Origin: Spirodela intermedia
Lineage: Eukaryota > Streptophyta > Magnoliopsida > Alismatales > Araceae
DNA length: 64,000 nt
NCBI GenBank assembly: GCA_902729315.2
Contig: LR746277.1
Coordinates: 4,345,001 to 4,409,000 of the forward strand
Reading direction: 5' to 3'
The notes beneath the pieces were generated by a model, which was not told the DNA's origin, ran no database searches, and worked only from the letters and a program-made list of their open reading frames with translations. The position numbers and the translations under genes were made by a program. Of the stretch, positions 1 to 10,620 are shown piece after piece. Within the stretch, counting starts at the first letter, position 1; each line of letters starts with the position of its first letter.

Positions 1-201
1 CTCTTCCTGCTTGACGTGAACAAATTAAAATCATCAAATCGCTCTTTCCTTTTTCTATACAGTTATTATATTATCCCCTATTTTTTCTTAATATTTTTTA
101 TGTCGAATATTTCACTATTTTGTGTCTCTGAAGACAGCTTGTTCATTTGGATTTCTTTTGATGGAATCAAATCTGAGACATCTATCTTAAATTTTTGTCA
201 G

Positions 202-2886
202 TTTAGCCCTGTGGGACACTACTTTGCCAGCTCTTCACATGATCGGACAGCTAGAATTTGGTCGATGGATCGGATTCAGCCATTGCGAATAATGGCAGGA
301 CATCTATCTGACGTTGATGTATGCATATTTTACTTGTTTGATTTATGCTCAATCTTGTTCAAATGAAATCGAAACAATACATTTTCTTGGTTATTTTAGT
401 GTGCACTGTCTAGGCTTAGATGCCTCAAGCCACTTTCCATGCACAGTTTCTTTTGCTTCTGTGACATATAGCTGAAATGATAACGATTATGACGCACCTT
501 TTTAGGAACTATATCACTAGGCTCTAGTTCTGGAATTATAAAAATGTTATTACTGAGATTATTAATGTTGCTTACTATTAAATTGGCGTCCATAAGTTAT
601 GAAATGGTTTTTATTCTTTATCATCGTGTTGTTACGAATTGTTTCATGGCAACATAATACATAATGATAAAAATATTCTCATAATGAAAGTGTCATTTGT
701 GAAAGAAATTTAAAGTTCTTTGAACATTGTTAATGCATGCTATTCAAGGGGAAAATGGAACGACAGATTAGTTTAAATGGAATTCGAATGCACCTCAGAA
801 AAGAAAAGGGAATCTAAATTTTAGGAGGAGGGGTGTTAGCTGTCTGTGAAGGTTAATTGATATCTGGTTCTCGAAAGTTACACAGAATGCTACTTAAATC
901 CAGCATTTTGGGAGGATCCTGTCAAGGTCAATCATCTGTTTCTTGGAAGCTAGTGCAATGGATGAAATGAAAGACACTAGACTGCCCGGGGTCCTTTACA
1001 TGTCCACTAAGATTATGGACCGTTGTATAGACCCAGATGGGAACCCACTGAGCTGTCCATCATGGCTGGATTGTTTTCCATGGTTGCTTGGCATGCACAT
1101 CGGTGTACCTCATTGCCAAATCTTCCCACCTTGCTTGTGACTCATTTGTGTCACCGCAATGAAATTTGAGTTAGCTTATTAACAGCATACATGAATGAAA
1201 AAAAATATGTTTTTTATGGAAACTAATGTCAAAGATGATTTATTTTTTTCCTTCCCAATATTATATTTATTAATGATGAATCGTATAAAATATGCCCCTG
1301 ACAAGCCTCCAATGTAATCCTGGTGCTCCAATTCTACCTCCTTAGGTGGTGAGATTTTGAGGCTTCAAACTGAACGGAAGGAGAGAGAAACGAGGTTGTG
1401 CCCTAGGGTAGAGAAAGAGAAGAAAAAAAAAAGAGTTCACTAGTGATGGCAATGACAGTGCTGCGTAGCATCAGTGGTGATGAATAAGAGTGGTGACAGT
1501 CAACATGGTGGTGATCATTCTAGAAATAGTAAAAAGAACAGGTGGCAGAAACTAGAAAGTTAATGCAAACTGCCGGCCCTGTCCCAGATGATTTGTCATA
1601 CACCCTTTTTGGTGTATCTATTCATATATATATGGAGAGTGGAGGACAAGTAGATGGAATCGATGGGCATCTATTGCATATAATAATAAAATTGGGGAAA
1701 TTTCATAAACTTCGCCCTTCATGATGGGTATGCTCCACATAATCTTGACTATGGATGCTGGGCTTCACACGTTTTATGAAATACTAGATCGACTGCCATT
1801 GAGCAGATCCATAGTGACCCGAACGGAGTCAACTTTTGGTCTTATATTCATTCATTCCTAGCATTTATTTACCATAGTACAAGCATATAGTTCAGGTTTA
1901 TAAATTATTTCTTGCTCGTGGAATTGCATCTGATAGCGTGATCCATTAAGTGTCTGTCTCTCTCTATTTATCTCTCTCCTCTATAAAACCCATTTCTTCC
2001 TCAAATCTTAGGATTTATACAGGAAATATTGCTCGTGTCTTACTCTCATGCTACTCCACAGCATGATCTGAAGGGCATAAGCTAACCCCCATTAAATTTT
2101 TCTCATCATTCAGTGTGTTCAGTGGCATCCGAACTGTAACTACATCGCTACAGGCTCCAGTGACAAAACCGTGAGATTATGGGATGTCCACAGCGGCGAA
2201 TGCGTTCGGATTTTCATTGGCCATAGAAGCATGGTACTGTCATTGGCCATGTCTCCCGATGGACGATACATGGCCTCTGGGGACGAAGATGGTTCCATCA
2301 TGATGTGGGACCTCTCCACCGGCCGGTGCATCACTCCTTTGGTCGGCCATACATCTTGTGTGTGGAGCCTTGCTTTCAGGTAAAGATTGGTCAACCTCAT
2401 CTTGAATGCTGTGAAGCCCTACTAGGGTTGACCCCTCCTACTTGCTTATCTAAACTGTGGCGTCCTCTCTGTGACTGCTCGCAGTTGTGAAGGCACTCTC
2501 CTTGCTTCTGGGTCCGCTGACTGCACTGTGAAGCTGTGGGATGTCACTGCGAGCACGAAGATCTCCAAGACAGAAGAGAGGTAGGCCTAGAAAGATTTCC
2601 TTCTCCAGGGTAGATTCATCCCAGCTATCATCTCCTCTCCTCCCACTGCAGAAATTCACATAGTCTCGTCCCTGAACAGTAGATCTGGAAGCGGCAGCAG
2701 ATTGAGGTCGTTGAAAACGCTGCCCACAAAGTCAACTCCCGTGTACAACCTGCGGGTAAGTAAGAAGTCAATCTGCAGTTGCATCTCCAAGGAACAATAT
2801 CCTGATTTCCTCCTCTGGTTTCTCACCGGCAGTTTTCTCGGAGGAATCTGCTATTCGCCACTGGGGCACTTTCAAAGGGAGTGTGA
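202..2886 (+). CDS. TAF5: TFIID subunit TAF5, C-terminal WD40 exons (5' end outside window)
   Basis: TAF5 is a scaffold subunit of the TFIID general transcription factor (and of SAGA-type complexes in some organisms) and acts in the nucleus. Five exons fit in phase: 202-318, 2114-2379, 2485-2580, 2680-2755 and 2833-2886 (TGA). The first in-window exon reads FSPVGHYFASSSHDRTARIW. The second holds two WD repeats ending in RLWD and MMWD, the third one ending in KLWD. The tail contains LRSLKTLPTKSTPVYNLR and FSRRNLLFATGALSKGV, the conserved TAF5 C terminus as I remember it. The acceptor at 2679 was chosen over one at 2651 because the latter leads to an in-frame stop and loses the conserved tail. 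The 319-2113 intron is 1.8 kb. Upstream LisH/NTD2 exons would lie before position 1. The family call is firm; splice sites are inferred. Confidence 0.93.
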
Positions 2887-3171
2887 AGGCGTTGACTGAG
2901 GTCCCTCAAGTTGGTTTGACTTCTTGCCCCGCTGCAACTACCTTTTTGAAGTCGGTCTGATGGTTTGATCTGATGCTTTTCAGGTCGGATTGCTCCGTTT
3001 GATCTTCACGGCAGCCAGAGATCTGCCGTTGACCGTTCAAATGTTGAAAGGACTATTGTGGACTGTGTTGGGAGGAAAGCTCTGACTTTGCTACTGGATG
3101 AGGCGGGTGGTGGGTCGGTCTGAGAACATGGAGTGGACCCTGATGAGTTGAGAACATGCAGGAAAAAGGAT
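2887..3171. other. TAF5 3' UTR and following spacer
   Basis: There is no coding signal here. The stretch follows the TAF5 stop codon and should carry its 3' UTR. A GCGTTGAC octamer lies at 2889-2896, directly after the stop. No clear canonical poly(A) signal was picked out. Confidence 0.5.
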
Positions 3172-3830
3172 CCTACTCTTCATACGCTGACCCTTTTTCC
3201 TCAGAAACAAGTGCAATTTTTATATTCTTTGTTCAGGAAAGATGTAGGATGAACCCATATTTTTTTGACGAAAAATACTCCAGGGGTTGACTTTGAATTG
3301 TGTGTTCACCATGACTTACTCCTTGAAATAGAAGTTACTGGATCTCACCGTTCACTCGCTGACCTTCGTCCTCAGAAACTAATCTACCACTTTTTTCGGT
3401 GAAATGTAGCATGGGCCCATCTTTACTTCATGAAAGTAGTCCAGGGGTTGACTTTCCTCTTTGATTGAAATCGGGTTTTGGCCAGTTGGCCCCCATGCTT
3501 TGCCTTTGAATGAGGAAAGTGAACTAGGAGTCAATAACGTCAACTCTATCTCAGGTATATTCAGATCTCCCTATGATCATTGACGGATTTCACCGTCCAC
3601 GCGCTGACCTTCATCCTCAGAAACTAATCCACCTCCTTTAAAATTGTAGCATGGGCCCATCTTTTATTTGGTGAAAGTAGTCCAGGGGTTGACTTCCCTC
3701 ATTAAAATTGGGTTTTGGCCAGTTGGGCCCCATGCTTTGCCTTTGAATGATGAGTGTACTAGGAGTCAGTAACGTCAACTCTTTCTCAGGTGTATTCAGA
3801 ACATCCCTATGATCATTAATGGATTTTCTG
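3172..3830. repeat. Imperfect tandem repeat, period about 240 bp
   Basis: Two clear units (about 3341-3584 and 3585-3820) share, in order: a CACCGTYCACKCGCTGACCTTC-type start, a CTCAGAAACTAATC block, GTAGCATGGGCCCATC, GTAGTCCAGGGGTTGACTT, GGGTTTTGGCCAGTTGG and AGGAGTCARTAACGTCAACT. A degenerate half unit at about 3172-3300 keeps only the first blocks. The next unit begins at 3821 and is cut off. No open frame is conserved between units, so this is non-coding. Confidence 0.85.
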
Positions 3831-3882
3831 ATGAGCTGGATTCACAGGCTTTAAATCACGACCGCTCTCCGTGTGTAAGAGC

Positions 3883-3884
<2 letters not shown>

Positions 3885-3942
<58 letters not shown>
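3885..3942. repeat. (GA)n microsatellite
   Basis: This is an almost pure GA dinucleotide tract of about 58 bp. A second tract of about 66 bp lies at 4259-4324. The short open frames reading RERERE or LSLSLS here come from the microsatellite and are not genes. Confidence 0.97.
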
Positions 3943-3944
<2 letters not shown>

Positions 3945-4257
3945 CAGGTGTTGGGGGGGGTGCACGAACCACCGTCCTTGGGTTCTCTCACACCCACCTA
4001 ACATTTATTGAGGTGGGTCAAAATTGTTGGTAAGAAATCTGAGTCGCATTATTTCCATTTATAGAATTCTTTCTGATGTTGTAAAAATACTATACTATCC
4101 CTTCAGGGATAAGCAATGGCCTTTTTGCTTTAGAGAGAGAGTGGAGATTCTGGAGAAATCTTCAAGCTCGAAGTCAAACTTATTATTTTTAATATAATTA
4201 AATACTGATCTAGCAAGTGGAACGATCTCAGTAAGGAGACTAGACAACTATTTCTGT

Positions 4258-4258
<1 letters not shown>

Positions 4259-4324
<66 letters not shown>
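4259..4324. repeat. (GA)n microsatellite
   Basis: This is a pure GA tract of about 66 bp, the longest in the window. It lies in the spacer between the TAF5 gene and the receptor kinase gene. Confidence 0.97.
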
Positions 4325-4327
<3 letters not shown>

Positions 4328-4898
4328 CTCCTGCGTGCACAGAATTGAAGAAAAATATAAACTTGTTTATGTTTAGTAAATGGGTTTTACCAGTCGTCTC
4401 CAGGGAAAAAAAAAACGTACCAGGGAAATCAATAATCATAACCCTCCACACACTCAAACCAATACATTTCGTGTTCATCTTTTCAGAAAGTTTCGAGAGA
4501 GAGAGAGGAGTTGGCAACCCACCAAGGCTTGCGCCAACCACATGATAACCTTCCTGCCTCGCTCATCTCCTCCGCCGGAATCGCACAGGCGGCGTGCACT
4601 GCAACGGAGGAGCCGGTGGGGAGAAACCCCACGAGACAGCGCTGCCGCAGTGCCAGTTGTTCCCCCGCGTGCACAACCTACATGGCGACCTCCTCGCAAG
4701 AGATAAAGAAGACGGGGTCTCCCCTGAGGAACCCAGAGGAACGAGATGATATGATAATGGAGAGGCTCCACCCACCTGTCTGAGGGAATCAAACAGTGCG
4801 TGCGACCTGTGTCTTAATCATCATCTGTTAATTCAATGGAGGGGCCCGTTCCGTAGTTAAGAAAAAAGCACGCTTTTACCTCGAATGCTTCGGCTTGG

Positions 4899-5010
4899 TT
4901 GACCTTCTCCACATCGGGATAAGTCAACTCGCGGTGGGGCCAGGCTCATGGTTTCCCTGGTCAAAGCCGTAGATTTTGGGGTGGGGGGCGGCGGGGTTAG
5001 CTGGGTCAAG
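4899..5010. promoter_or_regulatory. W-box cluster upstream of the receptor kinase
   Basis: Four TTGACY elements, the core bound by WRKY factors, fall within about 110 bp: TTGACC at 4899, and reverse-strand copies at about 4923 (AGTCAA), 4959 (GGTCAA) and 5004 (GGTCAA). They lie about 0.8-0.9 kb before the kinase start codon. The motif counts are seen in the sequence; a promoter role is inferred. Confidence 0.45.
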
Positions 5011-5792
5011 GTTTTGCCCTCAGGCGTTTGACGTCAGGGTGAGGAGGAGGTGAGGTTGCGGGGAGGGAGGGGGGCGAGGCGGAGACGAGGCATCCCTCCT
5101 TTTTCTCAATCCCCGAAAAGAGGGGGGAGAAAGGGTGGAGCAGGTCGCAGTAAAGATCCAGCGGCAGAAATCATTACACCCCACCGTCGAGCGTGATGAC
5201 TTCCCATGGGCTACCTTAACTTTTCCGCCGATTCTCGGTATTTATGCCCGCCTCTCTCTCTCTCTATCTCTTGCTCTGTGTGTGGGCACGGCGGAGAGGG
5301 CACGGCGGCGGAGGGGGGTTGCCCAGCGGTGAGGTTACATATGCGGACAAGCAGAGTTCACGTTCCAGGCCCAGAGCGCCTGCTCGTCGTCAGGGAGCAT
5401 TAGTTGTTCTTTGGACGCAGCTGGTTCTGTCTGTAAGAGAGGGAAAAAAATGGTCTTTCTCTCTCTCTCTCTCTCTGTTATCTCATGACAGCGGCTCGGG
5501 AAGCTCCAAGGCCCGCACCTGCCATGGCGTCGTCCCCCTGCGCCGTGCCCTCTTCTCCGTGATCTGGGAAGAAGAAGAAGAAGAAAGAAGAAGGCGGGCC
5601 AGCAGATCTTCTCTGCCGTTCATGTGATTCCCTCCCTGTCCTCTGTCTGCCGTCCTTCATGGCCTCCGCCTCTCTCTCTCTCCATCGCCGACGACCTCCC
5701 TGTCCGGCCGCCGTCTTATTATCGTGCAAGGTCAAAGCCCCCAGTTCATAGCGTGGAGGGCATTTCCTTCTGGTCAGATCTTCTTCCCCCTA

Positions 5793-8382
5793 ATGGGTCT
5801 CCATCTCCTCTCCTCCTTCCTCTTGGCCCTCCTTCTCGGAAGCTCGGCGGCGCAGCAGGCCAACACCGATGGCTTCTTCGTCAGAGACTTCCTGCAAAAG
5901 ATGGGCGGCGATGTGCCGCCGGCTGCCGGCGAAGGAGGTGACAGCCCGCCGTCGGTCTGCTCCTGGAGAGGCGTCTTCTGCGACACCAGCGGGAAGCGGG
6001 TTCTCAAGCTTTCCGCCTCCGCCGCCGGCCTCTCCGGCGAGATCCCGGAGAACACCCTCGGGAAGCTGGCGACGCTCCGGCACCTGGATCTGAGCAGGAA
6101 CAACATCACGGGATTCTCGTCGGACTTCTGGGGCCTGGGGAGCTCCCTCCGTAGCCTCAACCTCTCCGGGAACCAGATCAGTGGGCGGCTGCCCAACAAT
6201 GTCGGCAACTTCGGGTTGCTGGAGATGCTCGACCTCTCCCACAACGCCTTCTCCGGCGAGATCCCGACCACGGTGGGGTCTCTCGCCGCCTTGAGAATCC
6301 TCAATCTCACGGGGAACAAGCTCGAAGGGGTGATCCCCGATGGGTTCCTCGGTTGCAGGTCTCTGGTCGTCGTCGACCTCTCGTCAAACCAGCTCACCGG
6401 AAGGATACCGGAGGAGCTCGGCTCTGCGCTCAGGAACCTCACCGTGCTGAACCTCGCCGGGAACCGGATCTCCGGCAGGCTGGCGAACTTCTCCGGGATG
6501 GCCTCCTTCGTCTCCCTCAACCTCTCTGGGAACCAGCTACAAGGGTCCGTCCAGGGGGTGTTCCAGGCCCCTCTGCGGGTCATCGATCTGAGCAGAAACC
6601 AGTTCCAGGGCCACGTCTCTCCGGTAAGCTCCGATTCGAGCTTCAACTGGTCCAGATTGGAGCACCTCGATCTGTCGGAGAACCATCTGAGCGGGGAGCT
6701 CTTCCCCGACCTGAACGAAGGCCTCTCTCTCAGGCACCTCGCCATGGCCAGGAACAGGTTTTCGCAGCAGAGATTCCCGAGCCTGGAGAAGCTCTCTCGT
6801 CTGCAATTCCTCAACCTCTCGGCGACGGGGCTCGCCGGCGGCATCCATGCGGGCATCTCTCGGCTCTCCGGCCTGGTCGTCCTCGACCTGTCGCGGAATC
6901 ACCTCACGGGCCGAATCCCCGATCTGGGCACCGGAGATCTCGCCGTCGTGGATCTCTCCTTCAATAATCTCACCGGCGAGCTCCCGCCGGCGCTGTTGCA
7001 GAAGCTGCCGGAGTTGCAGAGGTTCAACTTCTCCTTCAACAACCTCACGCTCTGCTCAGCAGAGCTCTCTCTAGAGAGCTACCGGTCCTCGTTTCTCGGG
7101 TCTCAGAACGACTGCCCCATCGCCGCCAACCCGGAGCTCCTCCAGAGGAGGGAGAAGACCCGCCGGTGGGGGCTCAAGGTCAAGCTCGCCGTCGCCGTCG
7201 CCGTCGTCATGGCCGTGGTCTTCCTCTTAACGGGCCTGGTCTGCCTCGCCGTGGGTTGTCGGAGGACTCGCCGGTGGGCGGCGAAGCAGCTCTCCGTCAG
7301 AGAAGAGCCCACAACCGTCTCGGGGCCCTTCTCCTTCCAGACGGACTCCACCACCTGGGTCGCCGACGTCGGCGCCGCCGCCGCCGTCCCCGTCGTCATC
7401 TTCGAGAAGCCATTGCTGAGCTTCACCTTCGCGGACCTCCTCTCTGCAACTTCCCACTTCGACCGGGGAACTCTGCTCGCCGAGGGAAGATTCGGCCCCG
7501 TCTACCATGGCTTCCTCCCCGGCGGCCTCCACGTCGCCGTGAAGGTTCTGGTTCGAAGCTCCTCGTCCTCGCCGGAAGAGGATTCTGGCGCCGCCGCCAG
7601 GGAGCTCGATCGGCTGGGCAGGATCAGGCATCCAAACCTCGTCCCCCTCACTGGTTACTGCCTCGCCGGCGACCAGAGGATCGCCATCTACGAGTACATG
7701 GAGAATGGGAACTTGCAGAACCTCCTCCATGACCTTCCGCTGGGAGTTCATGCGACGGAGGACTGGAGCAACGACACGTGGGAGGAGGAGGAGAAGAAGG
7801 ACGGCGCACAGAGCATCACCTCCGAGGGGCAGGCGACCTGGAGATTCCGCCATAGAATCGCCCTCGGAGCTGCTCGAGCTCTGGCCTTCCTCCACCATGG
7901 CTGCATCCCTCAGATCGTCCACATGGACGTGAAGGCCAGCAGCATCTTCCTGGACTCGTCCTTCGAGCCCCGGTTATCGGATTTTGGGCTGGCCAAGCTC
8001 GCCGGCGGCGACTTGGCGGCGGAGATTGCGCGGGGCTCGCCGGGGTACGCGCCGCCGGAGCTCGCCGGCGGCGGCGCCGCCACGGCGAAGTCCGACGTTT
8101 ACGGGTTCGGGGTGGTGCTCTTCGAGCTGGTCACCGGGAAGAAGCCGCTTGGGGACGACTACGAGGAGGGAGAGACCAGCCTGGTGAGCTGGGTCCGTGG
8201 GCTGGTCAAGAGGAACGAAGTCGCCGCCGCCGTTGACCCCAAGGTGAGTGAGACTGGTTCGGAGAAGCAGATGGAGGAGGCCCTACGAATCGGGTACCTC
8301 TGCACAGCTGACTCCCCGGCTAAGCGGCCGTCCATGCAGCAGATCGTCGGCCTCCTCAAGGACATCGAGCCCATCGTTGACC

Positions 8383-8387
<5 letters not shown>
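5793..8387 (+). CDS. LRR receptor-like protein kinase, single exon (At2g24230-like)
   Basis: This is a predicted plasma-membrane receptor kinase of 864 aa. The start at 5793 is preferred over the in-frame ATG at 5724 because it places a signal peptide ([20 protein letters not shown]) at the N terminus. Next come an N-cap ending CSWRGVFC and about twelve LRRs with the LDLSxNxLxGxIP pattern up to residue ~430. A transmembrane helix ([20 protein letters not shown]) follows at about 465-485, with a basic stop-transfer CRRTRRW. The kinase domain spans about 545-860 and shows a glycine loop ([12 protein letters not shown]), VAVK, DFG (SDFGLAK) and GSPGYAPPE. The catalytic loop reads [12 protein letters not shown], so the Arg of HRD is Met. 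An acidic insert, [11 protein letters not shown], sits in the N-lobe region. Gene layout and the remembered Arabidopsis homologue At2g24230 agree. Ligand and partners are unknown. Confidence 0.93.
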
Positions 8388-8414
<27 letters not shown>

Positions 8415-8439
8415 TGATGATGATAATGATGGTGATGAT
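8388..8439. repeat. (GAC)n/(GAT)n trinucleotide repeat straddling the stop codon
   Basis: The kinase stop codon TGA opens a run of about ten GAC units that grades into GAT/GATGAT. Slippage here would alter only the 3' UTR, because the repeat starts at the stop codon itself. Confidence 0.9.
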
Positions 8440-9960
8440 GATGTATTCTTCTCCATCAAACTCTTTCATCATGTTTGTTCTTCCGGCTTCGCTTCCTTGT
8501 CTAAAAAAGTCAATGCACACGGAGAACGGCGGCGGCGGCGATCCCGCCGCCGGTGTTCAGGATGATAACTTACTAGAATCTATCAGCTTCACCGACTTCA
8601 CAAAAACGAGAGCGAATTTAAAACACATGCGCGCACCATTCAAACGCGGATTATAAAATTATGCATGACTCAGATATTTGGAGTCGTGTGGCAGAGCTGG
8701 CGCGAAGAACAACACGACCCAAAGTCGCGGTCTTGCTCGCGTGCTCCGATCCGGCCAAGAAGCCAGAATAAAAATATGACCAAAAGGGTCGCATTCATGG
8801 CGGGGGGCCAGCGCCCTACTCCTTGAATGAGGTGGGTCTTGTCTCCGCTGGTTGTTCTCCGTGAGCACAGGGACTGCTCCCATCCGCCATTAAAGCTCTT
8901 GCCTCGTTACGGACGGCATTAAACGAGCTGTCCGTAGCCGGCGCCACCAGCTCTTCCGCCGTCTTCAACCTCTCTCGTTCTGTTCCATGCCGCCGCCGCC
9001 GCCGCCGCCCCGCCCCCCATGCTGGGCGGGAGAAGAGACTCTCTCTCTCTCTCTCTCTCTTTCGGAGATTCGAAAAGAGATGGTGGCGCCATGAGGGACG
9101 TGAAGCTCGAAAGAATAGAAAAGAGATCCGACAGGATGGAGGTGGAAGCTGGAAAGCTCTCTCCCGAAGCAGCACGCTTCCACTGCTCTTCCCAATGGAG
9201 CTGGAAGACTACAAACTTACTGAATTCTGCATGCTTATTATTATTATCCAGATTATGATTTTGGTCATCCCCAGAACCCAGCTCCTCCCCTTCTCTCTCT
9301 CACTCTCTCTCCATCTTCCCATCAATGACTCAGAACCCAAAGTGAGTAATGGATAGGACTTTTGTACAGCGGAAAATATAACAAAAATAGTGAAGCGTAC
9401 ACCTCTCAGGTCAAAGGCGATGTGTCACTTCGACGTGTCGGAGAGCAGGCGGCGGGCCGGGTCTTTGCGTGAAACGCCGGAGCGGGAAGTTCCGCCGGCG
9501 ACGACCGCGGGCACTAATGCCGCCCTTTTTCCGCGGGTTGAAGTCATCTCGTTTATCTTCGCCTCCATCATCCACCTCCAGCGAAGCATTAACTTTTATG
9601 CACACCTCGTTCCGACCCATCCCTGTTGGTGGGTACCTAACCCCCCCCCCCCCCTCTCTATCGTTGAGATGAGAAATCCTCTAGTGAGGGTAGTATGGTC
9701 TTTTCATAATTGATATTAAGAGCCGAGATTCCATTTGCCCTGAAGCGGCCCATTAGCGAGTAGGATCCGTAGATGGGCCGCATGCTTTAGTGGTCCAAGG
9801 TTTTATTGGACTCGGCCCAAAGTTATATTGGCACACATTTCCAGCCCAAATGAAGAAAAGGCCAGATCTGCTACAGACAATTTCAAAGGCTTTATATATA
9901 TATTTAAAATTTAAGGGATATATAATAATTATATGATTTAAATGGGCACCGATATCTTGA
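8440..9960. other. Spacer between receptor kinase and WRKY gene
   Basis: The stretch holds the kinase 3' UTR and intergenic DNA. Visible features are a (CGC)n/(CCG) run near 8995-9010, a short CT tract at about 9040-9061, another CT-rich patch near 9293-9311, and a run of about 14 C at 9641-9655. Short overlapping open frames are low-complexity and unconvincing. No RNA gene was recognised. Confidence 0.6.
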
Positions 9961-9972
9961 TGGGGGGAGCGC

Positions 9973-10056
9973 CCACGTGGCAGTGGGTGTCATCCGACCC
10001 TCGTGTGTAACCAATCTTGTGGGCCCTGACACGTGCTCGGTGTACTAGGCACGTGT
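9973..10056. promoter_or_regulatory. Triple G-box/ABRE cluster upstream of the WRKY gene
   Basis: Three CACGTG palindromes fall within about 80 bp: CCACGTGGCA at 9973-9982, GACACGTGCT at about 10028-10037 and GGCACGTGTC at about 10048-10057. The first and third fit the ABRE (ACGTGKC) pattern bound by bZIP factors of abscisic acid signalling; CACGTG also binds bHLH/PIF factors. They lie about 570-650 bp before the WRKY start codon. Function is inferred. Confidence 0.5.
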
Positions 10057-10620
10057 CAGAGACGCGAGGAAAACATGTGCAGCCGGGGCCGAGCGTTCTT
10101 CGTGCTGGGCCGTACTCCTGCTTTTCCGCTGGGATTTCCGTTTCCAGCGGCGGGCCCCACTGCGGGAATCCGTCATTCCGAATTCCGACAATACAAACGC
10201 TCGTAAAGCCGCGGTGCGCTACTGTGGTGTGTCCGTACGCGGAGACCGACCGTCCGATGTAATTGCGGGGGAGATCGTCGTCTGCGGTGGGGCCCGCAGA
10301 CGGCGGTGCTCCTCACGCCGTGCAGCGGTCGGCCGCTGGCCAGATTCTTGGCCGTTGCGTGGACGGAACACCTGACGCCGTCAAGTCGCCTGGTCAAATC
10401 TGGTCAAAAGAGGCGCATCTGTTCCCCTTTGCCAATCCATCCCACTCTCTCTCTCTCTCTCTCTCCTGCAGTGTGACCTTCCCCCCCGTCGTCGTTCTCT
10501 CGGTGCTCGGAGCACGAAATCCGACCGCCAGGAACCCTTCCAGCAGGGGAAGAGGTTCCCTAGAGGGGGCCCGACCTGAGACTTTGGCGCCGGCGGCGCT
10601 GCTTTCCGGCGGGTTTCCCG

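Noticed and set aside
3885-4324. Open frames encoding RERERE/LSLSLS peptides
   Set aside because: They are produced by (GA)n microsatellites read in open phases.
5774-6856. 360-aa open frame antisense to the receptor kinase LRR region
   Set aside because: It mirrors a GC-rich sense frame with clear LRR periodicity; the antisense product has no recognisable domain.
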